DNA of 44,503 bases, from positions 1 through 44,503 of the forward strand of contig NZ_BPET01000052.1 of the NCBI RefSeq assembly GCF_019654915.1, written 5' to 3'. The DNA comes from Shewanella sp. MBTL60-007 (GTDB lineage Bacteria > Pseudomonadota > Gammaproteobacteria > Enterobacterales > Shewanellaceae). Shown here piece after piece: positions 1 through 8,761 of the stretch. The notes below the pieces were generated by a model, which worked only from the letters and a program-made list of their open reading frames with translations, searched no databases and was not told the DNA's origin. The first letter of the stretch is position 1. Each line of letters opens with the position of its first letter. The position numbers were made by a program, and so were the translations under genes.

Positions 1-108
1 TTTTTATCATCAAGTATGTCTTTAAATTCTGATGTGTTCAAGTTTAATGTTTTTAGTTTTATTGGTCTTGTTTTAATGCTTGTCTCTATTGTGTTGATTA
101 TTTTGTAA
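1..108 (+). CDS. C-terminal end of a membrane protein cut by the window edge
   Basis: Frame 1 is open from the first base to a TAA at 106-108. The last residues form one strongly hydrophobic stretch (about VFSFIGLVLMLVSIVLIIL), a probable membrane segment. An internal ATG at 16 could start a 30-residue peptide, but I see no clear ribosome binding site, so the tail of a longer gene is more likely. It is AT-rich like the bacteriocin-like genes that follow and may belong to the same accessory patch. Function cannot be judged. Confidence 0.35.
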   Translation, partial: FLSSSMSLNSDVFKFNVFSFIGLVLMLVSIVLIIL

Positions 109-300
109 TTCAATATTTGCAGTTTGGTGAATATCATTAAGTTAGGCGTTTTTTAGGTTGAACTAAAATTTTATCTAATCTTAGATGTTTGATTCCAGAT
201 TGGTAGCGTTGTTACTTAATGTTGATTAAGTATGCGCGAAAGATAAGATTCGGTAATTGTTTAGAATGGCGTAGCAAAAAGTTAAAATTGGAAAAAGAAA

Positions 301-482
301 TTTTAACCGATGGGGTGTGATGCTCAAAACAGCAAAGCATTGTATTGGTTAAAAGCAAGGGCGCGACAACTTTAGCGGGAAACCGTGCCCTTAGTCAGTC
401 GCTTAAGGTCTAGTAACTCTCATCGAGCCGCTAAGCACTTAGGCAAACATAACGTTAAGCAGTTTAAATTAAGGAAGATATT
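301..482 (+). repeat. Leader repeat, copy A, with a hairpin
   Basis: This roughly 180-bp stretch directly before the first GG-leader peptide is repeated at 1531-1711 before the second one. Shared blocks include GGTTAAAAGCAAGG, AACTTTAGCGGGAAAC, CTCATCGAG, CACTTAGGCAAACATAA and AAGGAAGATATTATG. Bases 357-365 pair with 384-392 to give a 9-bp stem around an 18-base loop; the loop is nearly identical in both copies while stem bases change in ways that keep pairing. It ends in the ribosome binding site AAGGAAG at 471-477. The gap at 109-300 holds no gene I can support. Confidence 0.75.
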
Positions 483-668
483 ATGCAGCAAAAATTAGAG
501 CAAAAAACAAAATTAGAAGAGTTGACGGTTGCCGAATTACAGGCTGTTAATGGAGGTGGCAGTTGGCTTGGTTACTTGAGCCGTATTAATGATCATCAAA
601 TGGGGCTTCAGTACGGGTATCAAACAGGTGGAAGCTCTTGGTTCCCAACCTGTGACAGAATACTGTAA
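483..668 (+). CDS. Double-glycine-leader bacteriocin-like peptide
   Basis: A 61-residue peptide. The N-terminal part reads LEELTVAELQAVNGG at about residues 11-25, the classic leader recognised by C39-peptidase ABC exporters of class II bacteriocins and microcins (L and E spaced before a VxGG cut site). Cleavage after the GG would release about 36 residues, rich in Gly, Ser, Trp and Tyr, with one Cys near the end. The start has AAGGAAG six bases upstream. The S26 peptidase-like gene follows closely and a decayed second peptide lies 1.1 kb downstream behind the same leader DNA. No C39 exporter is in the window, so export partners are unknown. Antimicrobial function is inferred from the leader alone; a signalling peptide is also possible. 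Confidence 0.8.
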   Translation: MQQKLEQKTKLEELTVAELQAVNGGGSWLGYLSRINDHQMGLQYGYQTGGSSWFPTCDRIL

Positions 669-741
669 GTTTATATAATTGACAGGAGGTAAGGTGTGGT
701 TATCTTTACCTCTTGTTAACAGTGTGAAAGTAAGGATTAAG

Positions 742-1434
742 ATGAGCTTCAAAAAAATATGGATGATTGTTTTTTTTGTGTTTATTTTTTTTATTATTAA
801 TACCATTGTTATTATAGCCTTTGACTTGCCTAGATACTTTGAACGAATTGATTTATTTGTTAAGTTACTTCCAGTCAGTTCACTATTGCTATTGTTTTTT
901 CTAGTTAAGTTTTTTAAAAGTGTAACTTTACCTGTAGTTTTGTTTGTTTGTTTATTTGTCTGCTGGTTTTCAATTATTAAAAATAAAATGCCAGTGATAT
1001 TTGGTTATTATTTGGGGGAGGTTATAAGCCAATCAATGACTCCTACGTTAGAGGTAGGGGATGTTGTTATGTATAAAACTACGGGGATTAACATTGAACG
1101 AGGTGATATTGTTACAGCTTTAAATGTTGTTAATCAGAATGGGAATGGAGTTATAAACGTCAATAAAAGAGTAGCTGGGCTGCCTGACGATAGTATCTTT
1201 GTATGTGATTTTGATGTGTATATAAATGGTAAGTCATTTTACGAAGAGCATAGAAGTCAGTCAGACTGCATTCATATTGAGAATATAGAATTAAAGGGCG
1301 ATGAGTACTATCTTTTAGGCGAAAATAAGTTTGATAGTTATGATTCACGCTTTTTTGGCTTGGTAGATAGGAGTAGCATCACGGCTGTTGCAATCTATAA
1401 GGTGTCTAAGAATTCTCGTGTGATTTATTTCTAG
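742..1434 (+). CDS. S26 signal-peptidase-I-like membrane protease
   Basis: About 230 residues from the ATG at 742, which has AAGGA at 732-736. In-frame GTG at 694 (after AGGAGG at 684-689) and TTG at 679 are alternative starts. Three hydrophobic segments fill the first ~80 residues, then comes a compact catalytic domain. Visible S26 motifs are SQSMTPTLEVGD (Ser nucleophile before Met, about residue 98), NKRVAGLPDD (the general-base Lys in a KRxxGLPGD-type box, about residue 142) and LLGENKFDSYDSRFFGLV (matching GDNxxxSxDSRxxG). All key residues look intact, so an active membrane endopeptidase is likely. It begins just after the GG-leader peptide and probably shares its transcript. Whether it processes that peptide is unknown: GG leaders are normally cut by C39 peptidases. 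Strongly AT-rich. Confidence 0.85.
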   Translation: MSFKKIWMIVFFVFIFFIINTIVIIAFDLPRYFERIDLFVKLLPVSSLLLLFFLVKFFKSVTLPVVLFVCLFVCWFSIIKNKMPVIFGYYLGEVISQSMTPTLEVGDVVMYKTTGINIERGDIVTALNVVNQNGNGVINVNKRVAGLPDDSIFVCDFDVYINGKSFYEEHRSQSDCIHIENIELKGDEYYLLGENKFDSYDSRFFGLVDRSSITAVAIYKVSKNSRVIYF

Positions 1435-1530
1435 CATCCTTAGAGTTCATTTAACGAGTAAAACAATCAAGTTGTGTTTGATAAAAGTAGTGAGTTTTTA
1501 GCTCATGCAAATATAAAGGATAAAAGAGCT

Positions 1531-1711
1531 TTAAACGATGGAGTATTGGGGGCGAAAATAGCTAAATACTGTATCGGTTAAAAGCAAGGATGCGGTAACT
1601 TTAGCGGGAAACTGTGTCTTTGGTCAGCCGTTTAATGTTTAATTAGTCTCATCGAGTTATTAATCACTTAGGCAAACATAAAGTTAAACAGTCTAATTTA
1701 AGGAAGATATT
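1531..1711 (+). repeat. Leader repeat, copy B, with a covarying hairpin
   Basis: Second copy of the 301-482 leader. Its stem pairs 1586-1594 with 1613-1621 around the loop at 1595-1612. Compared with copy A, one G-C pair becomes A-T and several G-C or C-G pairs become G-T or T-G, so pairing is kept although the sequence drifted. It ends in AAGGAAGATATTATG, identical to copy A. Confidence 0.75.
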
Positions 1712-1906
1712 ATGCAAAGAACTAACAATGAAGGAAGTTGAAAAAGTTAATGGTGTGGTTGGGCGTTTCTAGGTGGAGTTTCTGGTGGGATTATCGGAAA
1801 TTACATTTACGATTCAATTGGTGGCTCAGAAGGTATTAACTCAGCATTTAGAGCTTGGGCTACCTGGAGTACTAATTCCGCTAGACCATACCAGCACTGG
1901 CGTTAA
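1712..1906 (+). pseudogene. Second GG-leader peptide gene, broken by frameshifts
   Basis: The ATG at 1712 has the same ribosome binding site as the first peptide but stops after nine codons. One frame over, from 1719, the DNA reads ELTMKEVEKVNG, a typical GG leader. Another shift between 1754 and 1757 restores a frame reading GWAFLGGVSGGIIG and on to a TAA at 1904-1906, giving about 48 mature residues. The mature part has overlapping GxxxG motifs, as in two-peptide (class IIb) bacteriocins. One extra base near 1718 and one missing base near 1755 explain the break. An ATG at 1728 would need only the second correction. Sequencing error in one or both sites is the main alternative. Confidence 0.7.
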
Positions 1907-1979
1907 CCGTTAATCTTTGAACAGGAGCTAAGCTAAAGTTTAGCTCTTATGTTCTTAAACTTAATAAATAGGGGGCTTA

Positions 1980-2135
1980 ATGAATTCTACTTTGTCAGTT
2001 TTTTTAGGGGCTTTTTTTGGCTCTTTTATTTATGAGTTGATGGTTGAGGGAGGGGAGATTGATATTTACAGAGTATTCTTTTTGAGTTTTTTTGTTACAT
2101 TATTTTATAATTTTTTCAGAAAAACAGCTGGTTAG
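1980..2135 (+). CDS. 51-residue two-segment membrane protein, possible immunity protein
   Basis: Reads MNSTLSVFLGAFFGSFIYEL at the start and ends with RKTAG. A GGGGG run at 1971-1975 sits four bases before the ATG. Two hydrophobic segments (about residues 5-21 and 32-46) are joined by a short acidic loop with VEGGEID; the C-terminus is basic. It lies 74 bases after the broken bacteriocin-like gene. Small hydrophobic proteins directly behind class II bacteriocin genes are often immunity proteins, so that role is plausible, but no family is recognised. If its partner peptide is dead, it would be an orphan. Confidence 0.5.
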   Translation: MNSTLSVFLGAFFGSFIYELMVEGGEIDIYRVFFLSFFVTLFYNFFRKTAG

Positions 2136-2153
2136 ATATTAACTTTTGGGGTT

Positions 2154-2195
2154 TTCATTGAGCCACTTCAGTACTTAGGCAAACATAACGTTAAG
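2154..2195 (+). repeat. Leader repeat, truncated copy C
   Basis: The last ~42 bases of the leader repeat appear a third time, including TCATTGAGCC and ACTTAGGCAAACATAACG, but no GG-leader peptide follows. It looks like the remnant of a third peptide unit. The rest of 2136-2395 shows no gene. Confidence 0.6.
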
Positions 2196-2395
2196 TCGCC
2201 AAATTACAGAATATTAAACGAGGGTTAACTGAGAATACGTTTCAATTGCTGCCTAAGAATAGATGTGTCTATGCTTTTCGATAGGCTTATATCTATTCAG
2301 TGAATAACAGTAGAGCTGGTATTGGAACCTTTTAGTTGATTTAAACAGGATTTAAAGACCACTTTGAGGCTCCACTATTTGACTCAATATGGGTA

Positions 2396-3481
2396 TCACT
2401 CCATCAGCTTAAGCTGACTCTTTCCGTACTCAGTGGCGAACGGTATCGCCTCTTTTGGGCTGAGGGTGAATTCGTTTTCGCAGCCGCTGCCGTTCGGTGT
2501 CTCCCATAGCTCGATGCCTTTTGGGCTGAGTGTTAGGTAAAAATAGCCTGAGCCGTCTGAGTTGTCACAGTCCTCATACACTTCCATATCGGAAAATAGC
2601 TTTTCGCGCAGAGCATCTGGCAGTTGGTGACGCATTTGGTCAAGAGGGGCGTCGCTTCTAAACCATTGCCATGGGGTGAATGCTTGGCCATCGTTTAGGT
2701 TAAAACTGGTATAGGTGCGGCTTATGCCGCCAGCGCCATAACCTGCTGCCCAGCGGTAAAATCGTACGCTAAGCCAATGTTGGTTAATAAAATCGATTTC
2801 AGCTCCGGTTTCGTCTGCGATTGGCTGGCCGACTCGCGCTAGCATTCTGCGGCGGGTTTCAATAGTTTCGGCAAATTGTTCTTTGCTAGTCAGCTTTTGC
2901 TTGAGCCACTGGTTAATAGCAGGTATGCCTGCTTGCTCACCTTTAAGCTCGAGGCCGAGTTCTGCGCCATATGTCAGTTGGCGGTAGCTTAGTGGGCTGG
3001 TGTGAGTTTTGTTGGTGCTGGCTTGCTCAGCGTCAGTATTGTCAAACTGCTGCCACTTTCCATGGCGGAGTTTAGGCGCGGTTTCTAACGGCAGGTTGTA
3101 GGCATCGCTGCTGCAATCATTGATGCCATCAGGGCTGATTTGGCGTTCAAGCTTAATGGTTAACGATTTAGCTGACTGATTTTGAGTTGGCTCAGTCTTA
3201 AACCAACGGCCAATAAGTTGTTGTTCACTGCTACTGTCAAACTGCCAGAAGCCAGTTTGCTTGTCTTCTTGCCAATGGTTATCGACTTGCTCGAGTCTGA
3301 TTGGGGTGAGATAGCGCTGATAGTAATAACTGCCAGTGCCGTATTCATTAAAGCAGACGCGGATTTTGCTTTTGCCTAGGGTGCCTTGCCAGATCCCGCT
3401 TAGATCATTAGCTGCGAATGCGGGTAAAGCAAAGCTTGAAATCAATGAAATTAAAATACAGGGCAAAATCCGAGTGTACAT
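2396..3481 (-). CDS. Secreted or periplasmic protein of unknown function
   Basis: From the ATG at 3481 the protein is 361 residues; a TTG 36 bases further upstream would add 12 unlikely residues. Residues 1 to about 23 form a signal peptide ending in a typical ALPAFA cleavage site. The mature part begins ANDLSGIWQGTLGKSKIRVCF, which resembles the start of small beta-barrel domains in exported proteins. It has about five Cys, scattered. I recognise no catalytic motif and no family. It is transcribed in the same direction as the large protease upstream but separated from it by a strong terminator, so it is probably a single gene. Confidence 0.8.
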   Translation of the reverse strand: MYTRILPCILISLISSFALPAFAANDLSGIWQGTLGKSKIRVCFNEYGTGSYYYQRYLTPIRLEQVDNHWQEDKQTGFWQFDSSSEQQLIGRWFKTEPTQNQSAKSLTIKLERQISPDGINDCSSDAYNLPLETAPKLRHGKWQQFDNTDAEQASTNKTHTSPLSYRQLTYGAELGLELKGEQAGIPAINQWLKQKLTSKEQFAETIETRRRMLARVGQPIADETGAEIDFINQHWLSVRFYRWAAGYGAGGISRTYTSFNLNDGQAFTPWQWFRSDAPLDQMRHQLPDALREKLFSDMEVYEDCDNSDGSGYFYLTLSPKGIELWETPNGSGCENEFTLSPKEAIPFATEYGKSQLKLME

Positions 3482-3755
3482 AGGGTTTGTCTCTGAGAGT
3501 GATTGAAAAGGCGTCAACTAGGTTGAGTAATAGGCCTTAATTTTAGGCGACACATTAGCGGGTTATGGCTTAAAAATCAAAGCGTTCTGCTATTAGATAA
3601 ACTCTTGTTTGCTATTCTTTTTCGGATAGATATTTTTTCGGGGAGCCTTGGTTTTATCTTTGAGCCATGTTGATATTTTTTTGGTGTGCAATCTCGTGGG
3701 GACTTTCTATAAATGATGGTGTTTGCACACTCTTATTGAGTTTGATTGTTAACTA

Positions 3756-3787
3756 GAAAAAAGAAACCGGGCAAGGCCCGGTTTCTT
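3756..3787 (-). terminator. Rho-independent terminator of the S8 protease gene
   Basis: A 12-bp perfect stem, AAGAAACCGGGC paired with GCCCGGTTTCTT around the loop AAG, followed on the minus strand by a T run. It sits 34 bases after the protease stop codon. The remainder of 3482-3820 holds only AT-rich DNA, presumably the promoter region of the secreted-protein gene. Confidence 0.9.
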
Positions 3788-3820
3788 ACGTTAAGCCATA
3801 TGATGGCTAATATTGTGTGA

Positions 3821-6800
3821 TTAGTGCATACGCTTACGGCGTATATACGCTAATGGCAACAGGGTGAGCAATAGTGCGCCAAGCGCACCACCAGATTTTT
3901 CTTCCTGCTCTGCCTCAGGGGCTGGAGTTTCTGGCTCGGGCGCAGGCTCGATACCATCCGAGATAACCGTCAGTATAAAGCTGGTGGTTGCCATATCGGT
4001 AGGTTGCAAGCTATCACGCACTGTCACGTTAACCACGGTTTCACCGTGGAAGTCGGCATCTGGTATCAAGTTAAACTGATTACCATCAACTTCAGTAGTG
4101 ATGTTTTCACCTGTCACTTCAATGGTGTTAGGCACTTTGTCTGCATCAATATAAGTTACCTTTATATCGTCTAAACGCTCGTTCTCATTAACACTCATGT
4201 TCGCGATTTCGGCTAGGTTAATGTTACCGTTAACAGTGATGCTATGGCTTAGGCTGGTTGGTTCGCCACCCTGTAGATCGTAATCTAAGGTGATATCCAG
4301 AGTCTTGCCCGTGGCCTCTGGTGCAACTGCAGCTTTGAACTCAACTTTAACCTCTGTTTGCTCTGGGCCGACATAGTCAAAACATACGACTAAGTCATCT
4401 TCCAGTATTTCATCGAGATTGTCGAAGCCCAGTAATTTATAGAGTAAGCCCTCTTTAGGACCAGCATCTCTTGCCCATGCACTGTCAAATCCTTCAATGA
4501 ATACAGCTCCTTCGCGAACATTCGCACCAAGGTTGTCATAGGCATAGATGATTTCATACATACCTTCATTGTCGTCATAGCCACTGCGCAGGATGGTTTG
4601 GAAATCGAAGGTCTCTCCGCTTTGGCTGTCGGTGACGTTATCGAACTCCATAAATACTAAGTCGCCTAGATCTGGTCTTTCTTCTTTGTACTGGTTAGCT
4701 ATGGTTAAGCCGATAGGGTCTTCCCAGTGACGCTTATAGTCCATGGTGAAAGTGCCACGCCAGAATGGCGCTAACGCTTCCATTAAGAAACCAGGGCCTT
4801 TATGCCAGTACATATTCCAATAGCCAGGGTTAAACTGCAGGGCACCGACAGGGTGGATGCGCATAAAGCCGCCATTGAGCTGGTTATACATCTTAAACTC
4901 TGCATTTTCTTTGTAGAATAACCAGTCGATAGGGACATCATAGCTAACGCTGCCGTCACCGATTAACCAGTCCGCATTTGGTTGCAGGGAAAACTCACCA
5001 AACAGATCGATATAACCTCCCGTGGAAGCCTCATCAATCATAGGAGTCTTACAGGTTGCGTCAGATAAATTGGTTGTAACCTTATACTCACGCTTGATAT
5101 CGCGACCTTTTAACTGGGTGCCAAGCAGACTTAAATGGTTATCGCTTACCTCAATTGCTGTGGCAATGGCAGCATTGTTGCTGGTTACACTTTCGGTTAA
5201 TAAGCGCATACCCTCTGGCAGCTGAATATCCACTACATAATCACGCTCTTGGCTTTCTAAGTTAGGCGTAAGGTTTAGGCTAATGTCGATAACATCCATG
5301 GCACGGGCACTATCTTGACTTACGCTCCAGTTAACTGCATCGTTACCACGACGAATATTGATAGCACTAAAGCCAAAGCTACCTTCGGCACCTGGGCCTG
5401 CACCTAGATCCATGCCTGCATAGAAAACATCGCCTTTCTGTGTGTCAGGGATATCCCATTGCAGTTCGAGATCATAATTCCCAGCCCCATCGTGGCTTGC
5501 AGGACCGGTTAAGCTGAGTTGACCTTTATCACTGTCTTCAGTGATAACCGCATAACCTGTTGTGGTAGTTACTAGTCCATAGCCATAAGCCATAGCAGTG
5601 GCAACCCAGTAGTTACCTGGTTGTGGGTTTTCGATACTACAATAGTTGTTTTCAGCTTGGCTTGTGGATAAGCAAACTAGCTCTTGGTCATACTCCTGCT
5701 TCATTTCGTACGAGTCTAAGCTATCCACAGGCTTAAAGCCTTGATTATCGTTTTTATCTAAGCCGACCATGATGTATGGGAACATCTTATTGTATCTTGG
5801 TGCGGCTTCATCAGCGTTGCTGACAAACTCAGTACCTTGAACTTCAACCACTAAACGCTTGGTATTTTCCGGTACATTGATAAGCTCAATTTTCCAACCC
5901 TTTTCAATGTAATAATCATCAATGAAAGGTGGCACTGCTTCGAGAATGGCATCATAAGTTTCTGGTACGACAGGACCATAGAATCTAGGGGTTAATTCGC
6001 TGTAGCTGTCGGTATTTAAGCTAACAGTTTCAGCCCCTTTATCTCTACTGATGTCAAGGTCGATATGGGTTGGCATTTGCTCAGATAAGCTACCTACAGA
6101 AATAGGCAAGCGTACATCCGGTGCATTGTTATTAATTTCAGTAATGTTGAGACGGCCATCAAACAGGGTGTAGTTATTGACTACGTTGTCCCAGGCTTCG
6201 TCTGGCCCACCAGGGTTAACCTTGTGCTCAATTAACCCAGGCACCTTAGCGGTAATGATCAGGGTTTGGCTTTCGCCTGTATTAAGGTTAAAGCTGGCTG
6301 GTTCGACACTGATCTCTAGATTTGGGTCATAGCTTTCAGGGGTCGCTTGCCACTCACCATTTTTAGTTGCAGTTACTGTACGCATCCAGCGGCAGGTTTG
6401 TTCACATTGCATATCAACCATAGCGGGTGTGTTAAGCCAGCTGACTAAGCCGCCATTTGATGGATCGGCTTGGCGGTAGTTTTCAATGGTTTCATCCATT
6501 ACGAGGCCAGTATCTGCCGCACGTGCAACATTGATGTTACCTGAACCAGCCATAAAGTTGTAAACAGGGTTAACAAAGCCTTCATAGGTTTCAATAAGCA
6601 CATCGCCCGCGGTCATCATCAGTGCTGATTGCACTTCTGCTGGTGTCCACTGAGGGTTTAACTGACTAAGCAGGGTCATGGCGCCAGTGACATGCGGCGT
6701 TGCCATTGAGGTACCGCTCATAAAGGTCCAGTCAGAAGGGGCCGGGTAATTGGTGAAAGGTTGATCGTCCGCGTTTGCGGCATAGATGCTAACACCTGGC

Positions 6801-8761
6801 GCACTCAAGTTTGGTACTAAGGAATTATTGGTTTTACTTGGTCCCATAGAACTAAACGGTGCAATTTTGCTGCCTTCTTCTGCTATGAGTTGGTAGTCGT
6901 TGCTAAAGTCAGAAATCGTCGCCATTGCCGGTACACCAGCGGCTTCACTGGCGTTGATCCAGCCTTGTAAACTCCAGCGGTTTGAATAAGCGACATGAAT
7001 GCCCGGAATGACAAATGGGTCAGCCGCTATGTTATCTATTTGCCAATCTACATTCTGTAAAATAATGCCACCGGCACCACCTGCTGCAACATTCACTGCT
7101 TTATCCGTGCGGGCGATATCACCGCGCTCACATAAAACAATCTGATCAGCCGTGAATGTATCTGCTGGGAAAGGAACATTACATTTTTCAGGGCCATATG
7201 CATCATCTAGGTTCGGATCTGGGAAGTTAGCCGCGAGTACAACCTCACCAGTAATGCCACCTGAGTAACTTTTACCTTCGATATCTTGCCAAGGTGTACT
7301 CACGCCCTCAAAGCTACCCAGAGTCTTATTGCCTGAGTCGAGTACGCGGTCGTGAGTTGTTGCCCCAACGCTTGTTAACCAAGGTGATGAATGGTCGGCG
7401 CTCCAAAATGAACCAGCGTTGCCTGCGGCTGCGGCAACGTTAATACCTGCTTCGCGTGCGGATAAAAATGCTAGCTCAATCGGATCTGTCCATGGTAGCT
7501 GCTCAGCACCACCAATAGAGAAGTTAATGCTGTCTACGCCATCGGCAATGGCATCTTCGATGGCCGATAGGATAGCGGATTCAGGACAACCCGCGTAAGG
7601 GTCACCACCGCCACCTGGCCAACACACTTGATAAGAGATAATATGAGCTCGTGGCGCGACTCCAGAGGTGGAGTCAAAGTTGAAGGGTAAATCTGTCCCA
7701 TCACTGGTAGGCCCAAGTCCCGGCGCTTGCAGTGGGGTATCAACTAAGCTGTTACCCGCAGTGGTGCTAGCGGTATGAGAACCGTGGCCATTATAATCCT
7801 CACCATTGGCGGGGCGGATCATATTTTCTTGCCATTCGTATTCTTGAAACTCTGGTGCTTTATAGATATCGGTAATTTCTGAGTATGAGCGCACACCGAT
7901 TAGTTTGTTATTACATAAGCTTGGCTCAGCCTGACAGTCACCAATAAAGTTATTGGCCCCAAGCGGATTACTTTTGGCGTAGTCTTCATCATCAGCAAAT
8001 GCGATATGATCGGTGTTAATACCGGTATCGATAATGCCGACGATCATACCTTCACCCTTAACACTGACACCTGCCTCAGTTGTGCCATTCCATAGGGCTG
8101 GAGTATCTATAAAACTTGGGCCTCTATCCGTGTTTAATTGCATTACACGTTCAAGGCTAATGTGTTTTACCCCAGATTGAGTAGCCATGCGTGCAGCATC
8201 AGACTCAGTCATTTCAACAACAATGGCATTGTTTGCAATGGTTAGTTGGCGTGTAATCTCAGCATTGGCACCAGCTTGGCGGGCGCGACTAATGAAGTTC
8301 ACTTGCTTTTCTTGTAAGAATGATTGGTAAGCTTTTGCATTTTGAGTGTTAATGCTAACTCGACCTTTGGCGATCATAGATCTATTATTTGGCGCCTTAG
8401 TGGCTGCAAAGCCCTGAATGTCTCCAGAATAGGTGGCTAGTGGCTCGTTATCTAGCTGAACAATATAGGTCTGTTTTCCAGTAATCCCTGGCGTGGGTTT
8501 AAAGATATTTGTCGGGTTAGGGGTGCGAATGCGTTGATTTTTTTGGCCTGGATTGCCGACAAAAATATCGCCTTGTAGTGATGCCTTATATTCTGCATCG
8601 ATTTTAGCGACATCCTCTGCAGTAAAGGTTGGTATATAAAAGCCAGACTTATCTTTTGTGTGCATTGTAGGATCTGCTATAGCGCTGCTTAGTCCGCCTA
8701 AATATAAGGCTGTTAAGCTAGCAACTACCGTTCGCCGTCCTAGCGTATGATTATTCTTCAT
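3821..8761 (-). CDS. Large secreted subtilisin-like (S8) serine protease with GlyGly-CTERM-like tail
   Basis: A 1646-residue exported protease. A signal peptide covers residues 1-29. An inhibitor-I9-like propeptide (about 95-210) starts QTYIVQLDNEPLATY. The S8 catalytic domain shows Asp245 in GIIDTGINTDH, His326 in NGHGSHTAS, oxyanion Asn448 in AAAGNAG and Ser685 in GTSMATPH. A protease-associated (PA) insert lies between about 500 and 620. After the catalytic domain come Fn3-like and beta-rich domains and a late Ig/cadherin-like stretch (about 1500-1610). The C-terminus, EEKSGGALGALLLTLLPLAYIRRKR, fits a GlyGly-CTERM sorting tail: Gly-rich motif, membrane segment, basic end. In the known families such tails are cut by rhombosortase and the protein goes through type II secretion. 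All catalytic residues are present. A likely role is digestion of extracellular protein. It has its own terminator. Confidence 0.95.
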   Translation of the reverse strand: MKNNHTLGRRTVVASLTALYLGGLSSAIADPTMHTKDKSGFYIPTFTAEDVAKIDAEYKASLQGDIFVGNPGQKNQRIRTPNPTNIFKPTPGITGKQTYIVQLDNEPLATYSGDIQGFAATKAPNNRSMIAKGRVSINTQNAKAYQSFLQEKQVNFISRARQAGANAEITRQLTIANNAIVVEMTESDAARMATQSGVKHISLERVMQLNTDRGPSFIDTPALWNGTTEAGVSVKGEGMIVGIIDTGINTDHIAFADDEDYAKSNPLGANNFIGDCQAEPSLCNNKLIGVRSYSEITDIYKAPEFQEYEWQENMIRPANGEDYNGHGSHTASTTAGNSLVDTPLQAPGLGPTSDGTDLPFNFDSTSGVAPRAHIISYQVCWPGGGGDPYAGCPESAILSAIEDAIADGVDSINFSIGGAEQLPWTDPIELAFLSAREAGINVAAAAGNAGSFWSADHSSPWLTSVGATTHDRVLDSGNKTLGSFEGVSTPWQDIEGKSYSGGITGEVVLAANFPDPNLDDAYGPEKCNVPFPADTFTADQIVLCERGDIARTDKAVNVAAGGAGGIILQNVDWQIDNIAADPFVIPGIHVAYSNRWSLQGWINASEAAGVPAMATISDFSNDYQLIAEEGSKIAPFSSMGPSKTNNSLVPNLSAPGVSIYAANADDQPFTNYPAPSDWTFMSGTSMATPHVTGAMTLLSQLNPQWTPAEVQSALMMTAGDVLIETYEGFVNPVYNFMAGSGNINVARAADTGLVMDETIENYRQADPSNGGLVSWLNTPAMVDMQCEQTCRWMRTVTATKNGEWQATPESYDPNLEISVEPASFNLNTGESQTLIITAKVPGLIEHKVNPGGPDEAWDNVVNNYTLFDGRLNITEINNNAPDVRLPISVGSLSEQMPTHIDLDISRDKGAETVSLNTDSYSELTPRFYGPVVPETYDAILEAVPPFIDDYYIEKGWKIELINVPENTKRLVVEVQGTEFVSNADEAAPRYNKMFPYIMVGLDKNDNQGFKPVDSLDSYEMKQEYDQELVCLSTSQAENNYCSIENPQPGNYWVATAMAYGYGLVTTTTGYAVITEDSDKGQLSLTGPASHDGAGNYDLELQWDIPDTQKGDVFYAGMDLGAGPGAEGSFGFSAINIRRGNDAVNWSVSQDSARAMDVIDISLNLTPNLESQERDYVVDIQLPEGMRLLTESVTSNNAAIATAIEVSDNHLSLLGTQLKGRDIKREYKVTTNLSDATCKTPMIDEASTGGYIDLFGEFSLQPNADWLIGDGSVSYDVPIDWLFYKENAEFKMYNQLNGGFMRIHPVGALQFNPGYWNMYWHKGPGFLMEALAPFWRGTFTMDYKRHWEDPIGLTIANQYKEERPDLGDLVFMEFDNVTDSQSGETFDFQTILRSGYDDNEGMYEIIYAYDNLGANVREGAVFIEGFDSAWARDAGPKEGLLYKLLGFDNLDEILEDDLVVCFDYVGPEQTEVKVEFKAAVAPEATGKTLDITLDYDLQGGEPTSLSHSITVNGNINLAEIANMSVNENERLDDIKVTYIDADKVPNTIEVTGENITTEVDGNQFNLIPDADFHGETVVNVTVRDSLQPTDMATTSFILTVISDGIEPAPEPETPAPEAEQEEKSGGALGALLLTLLPLAYIRRKRMH

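Noticed and set aside
138..150. Integron attC-type core site GTTAGGC near the GG-leader locus
   Set aside because: The heptamer fits GTTRRRY, but I found no matching partner core site or imperfect dyad, and no integrase.
537..806. 89-codon minus-strand ORF over the GG-leader peptide
   Set aside because: Antisense to two supported genes; its length reflects the AT-rich bias only.
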